NCBI GenBank assembly: GCA_020054675.1
Contig: JAIHAL010000007.1
Span: 62,001-126,000 of the forward strand
Direction: 5' to 3'
DNA length: 64,000 bases
DNA from: Oscillospiraceae bacterium
GTDB taxonomy: Bacteria; Bacillota; Clostridia; Oscillospirales; Ruminococcaceae
Below, in pieces: positions 8,593 through 18,250 of the stretch. The position numbers were made by a program, and so were the translations under genes. Within the stretch, counting starts at the first letter, position 1. Each line of letters begins with the position of its first letter. Under the pieces are notes generated by a model, which did not search any database, had not been told where the DNA came from, and was given only the letters and a program-made list of their open reading frames with translations.

Positions 8593-10272
8593 TTATTCTT
8601 CCGCAGGTATTGTCAAAACAACACAAGTCCCTCGTCCTTTGGAACTTGTATAATCAAGCCCATATTCATCGCCATAATAAAGCTGTATCCTTTTATGTAC
8701 ATTTTTGATTCCATATCCCTTGCTTTCAGAAAAAAGAATGTTTTTACATTCTTCATCTGACATTCCGCAGCCGTTATCAGCTATTTTAAATATTAAAAAT
8801 TCGCCTTCCTTGCGGCAGGATATCGTTAAAAAACCCCTGCCGGAGCTTTCTTTGCAATCAATTCCGTGGATGATTGCATTTTCAACCAAAGGCTGCAATA
8901 AAAAATTCAGCATCTTAAAGGAAGATAAATTTTCATCTATATCATAAACAACATCAAACGAATTTGAATGCATTATTTGCTGTATTTCAATGTAGGACAT
9001 AATGTTTTTAAGCTCATCTTTGACAGTGGTCAAATCCTTGCCCTTATTCAAGCTTGTGCGATAAAAAGAAGACAACAGCTGCGCTATCTGGCTAATTTCT
9101 TCCTGTCCTGCAATAATTGCCTTGCCGTTTATAAGCGAAAGCGAATTATAAAGAAAATGAGGGTTTATCTGCGCCTGCAAAGCTTTTATTTCATATTCCT
9201 GCTTGGCAATTTTATTTTTTAACACCTCGTCAATGAGATATTGCAAGCGTTCAACCATTCTGCCAAATGTTTGGATTAAACAGCCTATTTCATCGCGGGA
9301 ATTTCTTCTTACTTTTATTGACAAATCCCCCTGCTCAATCCTTTGCATATTCTTTGTCAAATCCTCCAAAGGCTTTACCAAAACCTTTGACATCGCAATG
9401 CTTGATAAAGATACCGCAAAAAGGCAAAAAAACATAATTATTATTACCGTTGCGGCAATCTTGTTGACCGATGATGATACATCCTTAACCGGACGATAAA
9501 AATAAATCTTGCCGCCGATTGATGACAGGGCCGTTTCTTTGACCAAATAATCATTATCAGGAGCTTTTATTATATCTGCGCCATTTCCCGAATTTGAAAA
9601 ATTTTTATATTGAAAAATGACATCATTTGAATTGTTTAAAATCAATACCCCATACGGCTGATTGGATAATTCTTTTAACGATGAAAAAAGGTCTTCACTG
9701 TCAATGGACATATATATGATGTTGTTGTAAACTGAATTTTGATAATACATACGGCAAATCAATGAAATCCGGCCGTTTTTTTCCGAAAAATCAAAAAACG
9801 GAGCTGTATTGTCCCGTGCCGATTTATACCATTTTGAATTATAAACATCTGAAATCGGCCGCAGAGTATTATTATGAGGATAAATCGGATTGTCCGTATA
9901 AACGGTTACCGATTTTATTGCCGTATTTAAAGAACGCACATTCAAAAACAGCGGGTCTATTACATCACGATAAACAATGTACATTTCAATATTCTTTTTA
10001 TATGTTTTCGAAAGACTTGAACGCATATTTTCATTCCAAACGATAAAATTCATTGCATTTATGTACGAATTAAATTTATAGTCCAAATCAATGGCTTTTT
10101 GTTCAAGTGAATCTTTTAAAACGGTACTTTCATGTTCAAGCAAAATGTTCCGCGTCTGCATATATGAAAAAACTCCGATTAAAAAAACGGGGACAAAACT
10201 TATGCACAAACTGATAAATGCAATCTTCTTGCGAAAGCTTAAATTGATAAAAAAATTTTTAAGCCGCCTCAT
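8593..10272 (-). CDS. YesM-type sensor histidine kinase
   Basis: The 559-residue kinase has a helix at about 16-38, an extracellular Cache-type sensor, a second helix near 279-301, a HAMP domain, and the His_kinase domain with the phosphoacceptor in QINPHFLYNSL (near residue 370). The HATPase domain follows with NAIIHG, DNGCGM and GYGIKNV boxes. This architecture belongs to the YesM/LytS-like family that usually senses carbohydrates outside the cell. Its start overlaps the end of the response regulator by 4 bases. The pair is divergent from the importer and GH66 genes, which are its likely targets. Confidence 0.92.
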   Translation of the reverse strand: MRRLKNFFINLSFRKKIAFISLCISFVPVFLIGVFSYMQTRNILLEHESTVLKDSLEQKAIDLDYKFNSYINAMNFIVWNENMRSSLSKTYKKNIEMYIVYRDVIDPLFLNVRSLNTAIKSVTVYTDNPIYPHNNTLRPISDVYNSKWYKSARDNTAPFFDFSEKNGRISLICRMYYQNSVYNNIIYMSIDSEDLFSSLKELSNQPYGVLILNNSNDVIFQYKNFSNSGNGADIIKAPDNDYLVKETALSSIGGKIYFYRPVKDVSSSVNKIAATVIIIMFFCLFAVSLSSIAMSKVLVKPLEDLTKNMQRIEQGDLSIKVRRNSRDEIGCLIQTFGRMVERLQYLIDEVLKNKIAKQEYEIKALQAQINPHFLYNSLSLINGKAIIAGQEEISQIAQLLSSFYRTSLNKGKDLTTVKDELKNIMSYIEIQQIMHSNSFDVVYDIDENLSSFKMLNFLLQPLVENAIIHGIDCKESSGRGFLTISCRKEGEFLIFKIADNGCGMSDEECKNILFSESKGYGIKNVHKRIQLYYGDEYGLDYTSSKGRGTCVVLTIPAEE

Positions 10273-11075
10273 TTTGCACCATCCTGCCTATATTTTTCAG
10301 GGGTTGTGCCAAAATGCTCCTGAAAGCTTTTGCAAAAATAAGAAACATAAGAATACCCAACCTTTTGGCATATGTCGGAAATTTTCATGTTCGTTTTTGT
10401 CAAAAGTTCCTTTGCCTTTTCCATTCGCACGTTTTTTATGTACTTGTTTAAGTTTGTTCCTGTCACTTGAATAAATATGCTGCTCAAATATTTCGGGCTT
10501 AAAAATACAACGCCGGCCAATTTGTCAAGACTCAATTCCTCCATATAATGCTCATGAATGTATTTTTCCAGCAGGCGCACAGCATGCTTATGGGAAACAT
10601 CTGAATTTTCTTGGGAAGAAATTTCATTTTCATCATATGAATTTTGATTGGGATATTTTAAAAAAACATGCTGTTTTGTATATTCTGATTTTATTTCCTC
10701 TTTAATTTTAATTACATCCATTATATCTGAAATTGATTTTTTAAATTCCTCCTGGTTTACAGGCTTTAAAATATAATTAATTGCGCGCATGGAGAGGGCC
10801 GTTTTAACATATTCAAAATCATCATGCCCGCTGAAAAAAACAATCTCAACGGCAGGATTTATCTTTCTTGCCTGCTGGGCAAGCTCCATTCCATTGTAAA
10901 AGGGCATTTGTATATCGGTAAAAAGAACATCTATGGGCGTGCTGTTTAAAATTTCATTTGCATCTTTGCCGTTGGAAGCTTGAAAAACATCAAAATCAAA
11001 ATTATATTTTTTAAGCAAAAACAAAATGACATCTCTTTCGGTTTGTTCGTCATCGGCTATCAGCATTTTATACAT
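10269..11075 (-). CDS. YesN-type response regulator with AraC DNA-binding domain
   Basis: The receiver domain shows the acidic pair in LIADDEQ and the phosphoacceptor Asp in DVLFTDIQMP (about residue 54), with the conserved Lys in ILKPVN. The C-terminal 100 residues form an AraC double helix-turn-helix (LSPKYLSSIF and ISDICQKVGYSYVSYF). An ATG at 11081 is only one base from the GGAG, whereas the ATG at 11075 has normal spacing, so the latter is chosen. It forms an operon with the kinase gene and probably activates the divergent importer promoter at 11189-11217. Confidence 0.9.
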   Translation of the reverse strand: MYKMLIADDEQTERDVILFLLKKYNFDFDVFQASNGKDANEILNSTPIDVLFTDIQMPFYNGMELAQQARKINPAVEIVFFSGHDDFEYVKTALSMRAINYILKPVNQEEFKKSISDIMDVIKIKEEIKSEYTKQHVFLKYPNQNSYDENEISSQENSDVSHKHAVRLLEKYIHEHYMEELSLDKLAGVVFLSPKYLSSIFIQVTGTNLNKYIKNVRMEKAKELLTKTNMKISDICQKVGYSYVSYFCKSFQEHFGTTPEKYRQDGAK

Positions 11076-11188
11076 ACTCATGCTCCTTTCTGCATTGCTT
11101 TTAAGTCAAGTATAACATTTCTATAAAAAATATTCAATTAACATGCACAAGAAAGGGAAAAAATATTATAAATGAGGAAAAATTTTTG

Positions 11189-11217
11189 TTTACATTACAC
11201 CAAACAAAAATTATACT
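11189..11217 (+). promoter_or_regulatory. Sigma-A-like promoter for the importer/GH66 operon
   Basis: TTTACA at 11189-11194 and TATACT at 11212-11217 are separated by 17 bases. The promoter lies in the 200-base divergent gap facing the YesMN operon, where an AraC-type activator site would be expected upstream; no clear operator repeat was recognised. Confidence 0.6.
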
Positions 11218-11274
11218 GTGGTTAGGCTAAGCAAAAGCCTGCGATAAAAATTTATAATTAAGGTGGAGGTTTAT

Positions 11275-12990
11275 ATGAAAAATTTAAAGCGCGGTTTGAT
11301 TTTTATATCGGCGCTTGCTCTTGCCGCAACAATGCCGGCTTGCTCGTCAAAAAATTCTGAAAGCAGTTCCGGCTCATCCACATCGTCAAAAAATGATTCT
11401 CAAAGCAGCAATGCACAAGCTGACGGGCCTTTAAGCCCGTATGCGGATGAAATAACTGTTACGCTCGGAAGGGAAACTACTCAAAATCCAAAACTCCCTG
11501 AGGGAGATACTTATGAAAATAATGCTTATACCCGCTGGCTAAAAAAAGCACTTAATATAAAGATTAAAGATGCATTTGAAGCCAACGGCGATGATTACAG
11601 CACCCAGGTATCGCTTGCATTGTCCTCAGGCGAAATGCCCGATATGATGAAGGTTTCAAGCAAGGATGTCTTGCGGGAGCTTTACGAAAACGACATGATT
11701 GCCGACCTGACCGATGCTTACAACACTTATGCCAGCGATTATATTAAACAGGTATATGATTCCTATGACGGAAGAGCTCTTGGCGATGTCACCTTTGACG
11801 GAAAAATCATGGCCATACCTGCAACCAATGTTGATGCCGTAGGAGAAGTATGGATAAGAAGCGATTGGATTAAAAAGCTTGGCATGAAAATTGATGAGGA
11901 CAAAAATGGATGCATTACAATATCCGAATTGGAGGGAATAGCCAAGGAATTTATGCAAAAGAATCCCGGAAACGCACAAAGTGTTGTCGGAATGGCTTTT
12001 GCTCCATGGCTAACAGCAGGTGAACCGGATGGAACATACAGCATAAATACAATTGCATACGCATTAGGAGCTTTCCCGAAAACATGGATGAATGTAGATG
12101 GGAAAGTCGTATACGGTTCGACAACACAGGAAACAAAAACCGCTTTAAAGCAGGTCGCAGCATGGTTTAAAAACGGACTTGTAGACCAGCAGCTTGGAAC
12201 ACGGACATGGGACGACATAACGGCGCTTTTAATAAACGGACAGACGGGCATAACATTCGGATGCTGGCACATTCCAGACTGGCTGCTTAACAACGTCCGC
12301 TCAATGGACAACAAGGCAACCTTTGAAGCTTACGCTATTGAAGATGCAAATGGAAAAGTAAACTGCAAGCACAACAACGCAACCGCAGGATATTTTGTAG
12401 TAAGCAAAAAATACGCGCATCCGGAAGCTGCCATTAAGATTGTAAATTTATTCTATGATGAAATGACAAATTCAAAAACCCTTAAACAAGATTATCCGGA
12501 TGTGGCAAAATATCAGGAAGACGGCGTTGACGGTTCCACAAGACCGTTTAACATAGAAATAAACAAATCCACTTCGCTTTTGGATGATTATTCAGACATT
12601 GAAAAAGGCGTAAACGGCGAAATCTCACCCGAACAGGCAAGAACAATCGAATCACGCACTGTCATCCAAAACGTAAAAAATTATCTTGCTAATCCTGAAG
12701 GCTGTGAAGTAGTTGACTGGTCAAAATATCATTCAAGGATGAAAGGCATTGAACTCATTCAAAATCTTACTGAAAACAACAAGCTTAACTGGGTAACTCC
12801 TATTTTCCCGACAACGACGCAAACAATGAAAACAAACTGGGCAAACCTTCAAAAGATGGAAGAAGAAATTTTCATTAAAATAGCCACCGGCGCAGAGGAT
12901 GCCGACACCGCATTCGACCAGTTTGTAAAGGACTGGAATTCAATGGGCGGCGAACAAATCATATCCGAAATTGAAGAGCAATTAAAATAA
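11275..12990 (+). CDS. Extracellular solute-binding lipoprotein of a carbohydrate ABC importer (LplA/YtcQ-like)
   Basis: The protein (571 residues) has a lipobox ending in MPACSS and a Ser/Asn-rich linker before a family-1 type binding fold (SPYADEITVTLGRET at its start, a DxDxxGxIT-like EDKNGCITISE loop that resembles a calcium-binding site). The GTG at 11263 is rejected because AGGTGGAGG directly precedes the ATG at 11275. With the two permeases downstream it matches the LplABC/YtcQP group, whose members import oligosaccharides and usually lack a dedicated ATPase. Linkage to a GH66 dextranase suggests isomaltooligosaccharides. Confidence 0.9.
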   Translation: MKNLKRGLIFISALALAATMPACSSKNSESSSGSSTSSKNDSQSSNAQADGPLSPYADEITVTLGRETTQNPKLPEGDTYENNAYTRWLKKALNIKIKDAFEANGDDYSTQVSLALSSGEMPDMMKVSSKDVLRELYENDMIADLTDAYNTYASDYIKQVYDSYDGRALGDVTFDGKIMAIPATNVDAVGEVWIRSDWIKKLGMKIDEDKNGCITISELEGIAKEFMQKNPGNAQSVVGMAFAPWLTAGEPDGTYSINTIAYALGAFPKTWMNVDGKVVYGSTTQETKTALKQVAAWFKNGLVDQQLGTRTWDDITALLINGQTGITFGCWHIPDWLLNNVRSMDNKATFEAYAIEDANGKVNCKHNNATAGYFVVSKKYAHPEAAIKIVNLFYDEMTNSKTLKQDYPDVAKYQEDGVDGSTRPFNIEINKSTSLLDDYSDIEKGVNGEISPEQARTIESRTVIQNVKNYLANPEGCEVVDWSKYHSRMKGIELIQNLTENNKLNWVTPIFPTTTQTMKTNWANLQKMEEEIFIKIATGAEDADTAFDQFVKDWNSMGGEQIISEIEEQLK

Positions 12991-13065
12991 TTTTTTATAT
13001 TGCGGCTGAAAACAGTCATGCTTCAAATAAAAGTATGACTGTTTTCTTTGAAACGGAGGCTTATT

Positions 13066-13974
13066 ATGCTGCAAACAAAAAAAAATCTGACAATACATTC
13101 CCAGGTTTCATATCATTTGATGATGCTTCCCGGTATGTTTTTTCTGATACTGTTTAATTACGTCCCAATGGTGGGAATTATAATGGCCTTTCAGGATTTT
13201 GTCCCCTCAAAGGGCCTGTGGGGTTCAAATTTTGTAGGCTTAAAGCACTTTATTTACATGGTGCAGCTTCCCGACATAGCAAAAGTCATAAGAAACACTT
13301 TAATAATTTCCATCGGAAAAATACTCCTTGGAACTTTTATGGCAATTGCCTTTTCAATATTGCTCAATGAAATCCGACTTAAATTTTTTAAAAAGACCGT
13401 TCAGACAATAGTATATCTGCCGCATTTCCTTTCATGGGTGGTTCTTGCGGCTGTGGTAATGAATATGTTCAACTTGGATGGTCCGATAAATCAATTTATT
13501 GCTTCAATAGGCATGCAGAAAATAAATTTTCTTGGCAGCAACAAAACTTTCCAGTCCCTGCTTATAACTACGGATGTGTGGAAAGAATTCGGATATAACT
13601 CCATTGTATATCTGGCTGCAATAACCACCATAGACCCGGGACTGCACGAAGCTGCCGCAATTGACGGGGCCTCTTGGTGGAAAAGAGTCTGGCATGTTAC
13701 TTTGCCGGGAATGCTGCCGATAATTACGCTAATGGCCGCCATGAGTCTTACCGGAATATTAAGCGCCGGATTTGACCAGGTATACAATCTTTATTCGCCC
13801 ATAGTTTACGAAACAGGCGATACGCTTGACACCTATGTTTACAGAATAGGCCTCGTAGGCAGACAGTACAGCTTTGGTTCCGCGGTAGGTTTATGCAGGT
13901 CGCTTGTCGGAACCATACTTCTTTTGACATCAAATTGGCTTGCAAAAAAACTTACGGACAGAAAAATCTTTTAA
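13066..13974 (+). CDS. Carbohydrate ABC importer permease (LplB-like)
   Basis: This 302-residue inner-membrane protein has six predicted helices and the cytoplasmic EAA loop that docks the ATPase (EAAAIDGASWWKRVWHVTLP). The start at 13066 has a CGGAGG site six bases upstream; an in-frame TTG at 13048 has none. It is the first of two permeases between the solute-binding protein and the second permease, the usual LplB order. Confidence 0.92.
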   Translation: MLQTKKNLTIHSQVSYHLMMLPGMFFLILFNYVPMVGIIMAFQDFVPSKGLWGSNFVGLKHFIYMVQLPDIAKVIRNTLIISIGKILLGTFMAIAFSILLNEIRLKFFKKTVQTIVYLPHFLSWVVLAAVVMNMFNLDGPINQFIASIGMQKINFLGSNKTFQSLLITTDVWKEFGYNSIVYLAAITTIDPGLHEAAAIDGASWWKRVWHVTLPGMLPIITLMAAMSLTGILSAGFDQVYNLYSPIVYETGDTLDTYVYRIGLVGRQYSFGSAVGLCRSLVGTILLLTSNWLAKKLTDRKIF

Positions 13975-13987
13975 GGAGGGATGCTGT

Positions 13988-14881
13988 ATGGTAGAAAACA
14001 AAAGCATTAAGGCAAAAATCCGCATTGCGATTATTTATCTGATAGTATTGCTGCTGGGACTTAGCTGTTTTCTTCCTCTTTGGAACGTTGTAGCCATATC
14101 TTTCAGCAAAAGTGCGGCAGTAAGCGCTAATCGCGTAAATTTTTGGCCTGTGGATTTTACTTTGGCCGCCTATAAAAAAATACTTGACGATTCGCAGTTT
14201 TGGCGTTCTTTTATGATTTCCGTCATACGTGTTGCAATTGCTCTGGCGCTGAATTTAATACTGATTGTTCCAATGGCCTATCCGCTTACCAAAAGCAGCA
14301 AAGAATTTAAGGGCAGAAACATATATATGAACCTTTTGATTTTTGCAATGCTTTTCAGCGGAGGCATGATTCCATCATACATTTTGGTGAAGAATTTAGG
14401 GCTTATAAATTCCATCTGGGCATTGATACTGCCGGGGGCGCTTCCGATTTTTGACGTCATTCTGCTCATGAACTTTTTCCTCGGAAACCCGAAATCATTG
14501 GAGGAAGCGGCAATTATCGACGGCGCGGGGCCTTTGCAGATACTCTTAAAAATATTGGTCCCATGTTCAAAATCCTGCCTTGCAACCATTTCCTTGTTCA
14601 GCATTGTCGGAAGCTGGAACGACTTTTACAGCGGACTCATTTATATTCAAAAACCGGCAAACTATCCGATAATGACATACATACAATCATTGAGCGTTGA
14701 TATTCAAGAAATGCTTCAATCCGGAAAAACCAGCCAATCATTGGCAAACATAACCGAACTCTCAAACAGAAACCTTAATGCGGCAAAAATCGTCGTGGCG
14801 GTAATCCCGCTTTTAATGATTTATCCGTTTTTGCAAAAATATCTGATTACCGGAATTGTTGTAGGTTCAGTTAAGGAGTAA
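13988..14881 (+). CDS. Carbohydrate ABC importer permease (LplC/YtcP-like)
   Basis: The 297-residue permease has six helices and an EAA loop (EEAAIIDGAGPLQILLKI). AAGGAGG at 13973-13979 overlaps the stop of the preceding permease and selects the ATG at 13988. The family ending YPFLQKYLITGIVVGSVKE is typical of YtcP-like proteins. It pairs with the upstream permease to form the translocation channel; the ATPase is not encoded here. Confidence 0.92.
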   Translation: MVENKSIKAKIRIAIIYLIVLLLGLSCFLPLWNVVAISFSKSAAVSANRVNFWPVDFTLAAYKKILDDSQFWRSFMISVIRVAIALALNLILIVPMAYPLTKSSKEFKGRNIYMNLLIFAMLFSGGMIPSYILVKNLGLINSIWALILPGALPIFDVILLMNFFLGNPKSLEEAAIIDGAGPLQILLKILVPCSKSCLATISLFSIVGSWNDFYSGLIYIQKPANYPIMTYIQSLSVDIQEMLQSGKTSQSLANITELSNRNLNAAKIVVAVIPLLMIYPFLQKYLITGIVVGSVKE

Positions 14882-14885
14882 GCAT

Positions 14886-16802
14886 ATGAAAAAGAAAAAA
14901 ATCATTATTGCCGTATGTATAATCCTTGCGGCAATCATAGGAGGAATAGGCGCAGTGATAAAAACCGAAAATCTGATTCAAAAAACAAACGAAGCTTATC
15001 TGCAATTAAAAATCATCGGAACGGATAAAGCAATGTACTCCCCAAAAGACTCTTTAAAGCTTAAATACAAAATAACTAATTCTTCTGACAAAGAAATTAA
15101 AAATATCAAGCTGACTTTTAAGGCGGCACATTTGGAAAATACCGTTGAGGAAAAGGACATAACCGTTCAAAACTTAAAAGCCAATGAAGAACGTGAACTG
15201 GAATTTGAATGGCAGCTCCCGGACAAGGATTTTACAGGCTACCTTTTGGAAATAGGCCTTGCAAACGCCGGCGCTGACTGCAAAGTCCTTGATACGATAG
15301 GCGCAGATGTTTCCTCCTCATGGATAAAATTCCCGAGGTACGGATACCTTTGCCATTTCGATAAGGATATTGACGAACAGACTCAAATTGAGCAAATGAA
15401 CAGATACCACATCAACGCAATCGAATATTACGATTGGCAGTACCTGCACCACCAGCCTATCGCAGACGGAATTACCAGAGAAAATCCCGGCACATGGAAG
15501 GATTGGTCCGGAAGAGAAATTTCCGGGACAACAATTGCCGACTACATTAAATTTGCAAAAGAAAAAAATATGGTAAACATGGCATACGATATGATTTATG
15601 CCGGAACGGATACATTTTTTACCGACAAAAACGGCAATCCCACAAAAGCGGCCGCTTGGAAGCTTTATTTTGCAAAGGATAATTCAAGAGGCAAAGGAAA
15701 TTTTACTATACATATGGGATTATCCCTTTCAGGCAACGGGAATTTATTTTTTGTAAATCCATTAAACAAAGAATGGCAAGAGCATATTTTCAGTGAAATT
15801 TTAAAAATTTTTACCGTTTTTGATTTTGACGGATGGCATGGTGATACCATCGGCGAATGGGGCAAAATGACCACCGCCGACGGAGGCCCTTTGGGATACA
15901 AAGAAGATGGAACTCCGATTTATTATGTAAAAGATACTTATGAACAATTTTTAAACGCCGCAAAGGACGCCCTGGGAGAAAAATATCTCTCCTTTAATCC
16001 CGTCGGAGCGCAAGGAATTGAAAACGCAAACAAAAGCAAAACCGATGTGCTTTATACGGAATTCTGGCCGTGGGATAAGGACAGAAATGGAATGGCCTAC
16101 GATACATATGAATCCCTCGTCCGCGAAATAGAGCGTTCAAACGAAGACAGCAAAGAGAAGTCATTTGACGGCAAAGGCAAATCGCTTGTAGTAAAGGCTT
16201 ATATCAACTACTACAAAACAAACGGATATATGAACGCTCCGGGAGTTCTTTTGTGCAACGCGGCCGTTTGTGCGGCCGGAGGGAGCAAGCTTGAGCTTGG
16301 CGACGGCGATAAGATTTTGCATGTGGAATATTATCCGAACGATGATAAGGTTTTAATGGATGACGACCTTAAAAACAGAATGCAGAAAATGTATGATTTT
16401 GAAGTGGCATATGAAAATCTGCTCCGCGACGGCCAAAAGACCACAAATAACAAAACGGAAATTGAAGGTTATAATTGCAGCAGCAACGGCAATTCAAACA
16501 GCATTTGGACATATTCAAGAACAGATGGGGAATACGAAATCCTTCATTTGATAAATCTGCTTGGAACCGATAATACATGGCGCGATGAAAAAGGCAAGAA
16601 AGCTGCCCCGTCAAAAGCAGAAAATTTAAAAGTTGCTTTTTACACAGATAAAGAAATAAGCAAAATTTATCTTTGCTCACCTGATGCAAACAACTGCAAA
16701 AGCAGTGAACTTTCCTTTGAAAAAGGAAAAGATGAAAACGGAACATATGTAAAATTCACCGTGCCGTCTTTGGAATATTGGGACATGATTTACATGAAAT
16801 AA
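14886..16802 (+). CDS. GH66 dextranase/cycloisomaltooligosaccharide glucanotransferase-like, membrane anchored
   Basis: The 638-residue enzyme begins with a positively charged helix (KKKKIIIAVCIILAAIIGG) and lacks a lipobox, so it is likely anchored outside the cell. An Ig-like N-terminal domain (about 35-140) precedes the TIM barrel, which starts at FPRYGYLCHFD. The barrel carries GWHGDTIGEWG, with the GH66 nucleophile Asp near 320, and YTEFWPWD, with the acid/base Glu near 391. A beta-domain closes the C-terminus. GH66 enzymes cut alpha-1,6-glucans. The gene is 4 bases after the permease, so uptake and extracellular hydrolysis are coupled. The sequence does not separate dextranase from the cyclising activity. 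Confidence 0.85.
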   Translation: MKKKKIIIAVCIILAAIIGGIGAVIKTENLIQKTNEAYLQLKIIGTDKAMYSPKDSLKLKYKITNSSDKEIKNIKLTFKAAHLENTVEEKDITVQNLKANEERELEFEWQLPDKDFTGYLLEIGLANAGADCKVLDTIGADVSSSWIKFPRYGYLCHFDKDIDEQTQIEQMNRYHINAIEYYDWQYLHHQPIADGITRENPGTWKDWSGREISGTTIADYIKFAKEKNMVNMAYDMIYAGTDTFFTDKNGNPTKAAAWKLYFAKDNSRGKGNFTIHMGLSLSGNGNLFFVNPLNKEWQEHIFSEILKIFTVFDFDGWHGDTIGEWGKMTTADGGPLGYKEDGTPIYYVKDTYEQFLNAAKDALGEKYLSFNPVGAQGIENANKSKTDVLYTEFWPWDKDRNGMAYDTYESLVREIERSNEDSKEKSFDGKGKSLVVKAYINYYKTNGYMNAPGVLLCNAAVCAAGGSKLELGDGDKILHVEYYPNDDKVLMDDDLKNRMQKMYDFEVAYENLLRDGQKTTNNKTEIEGYNCSSNGNSNSIWTYSRTDGEYEILHLINLLGTDNTWRDEKGKKAAPSKAENLKVAFYTDKEISKIYLCSPDANNCKSSELSFEKGKDENGTYVKFTVPSLEYWDMIYMK

Positions 16803-16806
16803 TTTT

Positions 16807-16845
16807 AAGCTGCGGATGTTTTTTAATGTCCGCAGCTTTTTATCA
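16807..16845 (+). terminator. Terminator after the GH66 operon
   Basis: Stem AAGCTGCGGA (16807-16816) pairs with TCCGCAGCTT (16829-16838), followed by TTTTAT. Confidence 0.85.
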
Positions 16846-16912
16846 TACTTTCTTTTTCAAATTTCCCGAATAAACTCCCCTTTTTTGCAAATTATTTTTT
16901 ATAGATTGGTTA

Positions 16913-16965
16913 TTGACAATTTATCGCATCCATGTTATACTAACTGTACTATAACAATTAGTACA
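16913..16965 (+). promoter_or_regulatory. Promoter and YtrA-type operator of the GntR/ABC operon
   Basis: TTGACA (16913-16918) and TATACT (16936-16941) are 17 bases apart with an extended TG. A perfect inverted repeat TGTACTA-N7-TAGTACA occupies 16945-16965, covering the expected start of transcription. This matches the position and TAGTAC-type sequence of operators bound by YtrA-family GntR repressors, so the first gene of the operon probably represses itself. Confidence 0.8.
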
Positions 16966-16989
16966 CAGTAAACGAAAGGAGGCCGCGCT

Positions 16990-17358
16990 TTGTTCATTTT
17001 GGATTTGCAGAGCCGAACCCCTATTTATGAACAGCTTTATAAAAAAATCGTGGAGCTTATAATAAACAAAACTTTAAAGGCCCACGACCAGCTTCCAAGC
17101 GTAAGGGTTCTTGCAAAGGATTTAGGAGTTAACCCCAACACGGTTTCAAAAGCATACCAGCAGCTTGAACATGACGGCTTTATATATTCCTTGGCGGGAA
17201 GAGGAAGCTTTATATCCAACATAAACAGCAATGCCGCAAGGGAAAAAGCTCTTTCGGATTTTGACAGGTGCGCAAGGGAAGCCATAAACGCCGGCTTTTC
17301 CAAGGAGGAGCTTTCCGCCAGAATACTTGATATGGAAACGGGGGATTTAAATGATTGA
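16990..17358 (+). CDS. GntR-family transcriptional regulator, YtrA subfamily
   Basis: The 122-residue protein has an N-terminal winged helix-turn-helix (RTPIYEQLYKKIVELI, LPSVRVLAKDLGVNPNTVSKAY, GFIYSLAGRGSFI) and only a short C-terminal helical dimerisation tail, as in YtrA. AAAGGAGG points to the TTG at 16990 as start. It overlaps the ABC ATPase gene by 8 bases. YtrA-type repressors respond to envelope stress or small effectors and control an adjacent ABC transporter, which is the arrangement here. Confidence 0.92.
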   Translation: MFILDLQSRTPIYEQLYKKIVELIINKTLKAHDQLPSVRVLAKDLGVNPNTVSKAYQQLEHDGFIYSLAGRGSFISNINSNAAREKALSDFDRCAREAINAGFSKEELSARILDMETGDLND

Positions 17359-18250
17359 ACTGAGAGGTCTTGTTAAAAAATTTGACGATTTTGCTGCGCT
17401 TGACGGGATAGACCTTGATGTTCCGGACGGAACGGCATTCGGATTGCTTGGCTCAAACGGTGCGGGAAAATCAAGCCTGCTCAGGATTTTATCCGGAGTT
17501 TACAAGCAGGACGGCGGCAGCGCAAAAATTGACGGAGAAGATATTTTTGACAATGTTGCCGTAAAAGAACGTGTTTTTTTCATAAATGATGAAACCATAC
17601 AATATTCAAAGTTCACTTTGGAGGAGCTTAAAGACTTTTATAAAGGCTTTTATCCGAAATTTTCGGAGGAAATTTTTAATAAACTCTGCAATACGGTAAA
17701 GCTTCCCCTTAAAAAGAGGATTGATACTTTTTCAAAGGGCATGAAACGTCAGGCAATAGTGATAATAGGACTTTCCTGCCAAACCGATTATCTGCTTTTG
17801 GACGAGGCCTTTGACGGGCTTGACCCCACAATGAGGATAATCGTCAAGCGAATGCTTGTTGATGCAATGCTTGACAGAAGCCTTACTGTAATAATTTCCA
17901 GCCACAATTTAAAGGAAATAAACGAGCTTTGCGATACCGCGGCGCTTTTGCACCGCGGGAAAGTAGTGTTCTGCCGCGACCTTGACAGCATAAAGGGCAA
18001 CATCCACAAAATACAGGCCGCTTTTGCCATTGATTACAACAAAGAGGATTTTTCCGATATTGAAGTGCTCCATTTTGAACGCAGCGCAAGCATAACCTAT
18101 CTTATAGCCAAGGGCGGCGAAGAGGAGCTTAAAGAAAAATTAAAAGAAAAAAAGCCCCTTGTGCTTGACATTATACCTTTAACCCTTGAGGAAATCTTTA
18201 TTTACGAAATGGAGGGACTGGGTTATGACTGCCAAGGCATTGACAAGTAA
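17351..18250 (+). CDS. ABC transporter ATP-binding protein (YtrB-like)
   Basis: This 299-residue ATPase has Walker A GSNGAGKS (34-41), a signature variant FSKGMKRQ near 130, Walker B LLLDEAFDGLD near 150 and the switch His in ISSHNLKE. The C-terminal extension beyond residue 215 is typical of YtrB/EcsA-like exporters or membrane-stress transporters. It starts within the regulator gene and its last 26 bases overlap the permease gene. Confidence 0.92.
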   Translation: MIELRGLVKKFDDFAALDGIDLDVPDGTAFGLLGSNGAGKSSLLRILSGVYKQDGGSAKIDGEDIFDNVAVKERVFFINDETIQYSKFTLEELKDFYKGFYPKFSEEIFNKLCNTVKLPLKKRIDTFSKGMKRQAIVIIGLSCQTDYLLLDEAFDGLDPTMRIIVKRMLVDAMLDRSLTVIISSHNLKEINELCDTAALLHRGKVVFCRDLDSIKGNIHKIQAAFAIDYNKEDFSDIEVLHFERSASITYLIAKGGEEELKEKLKEKKPLVLDIIPLTLEEIFIYEMEGLGYDCQGIDK

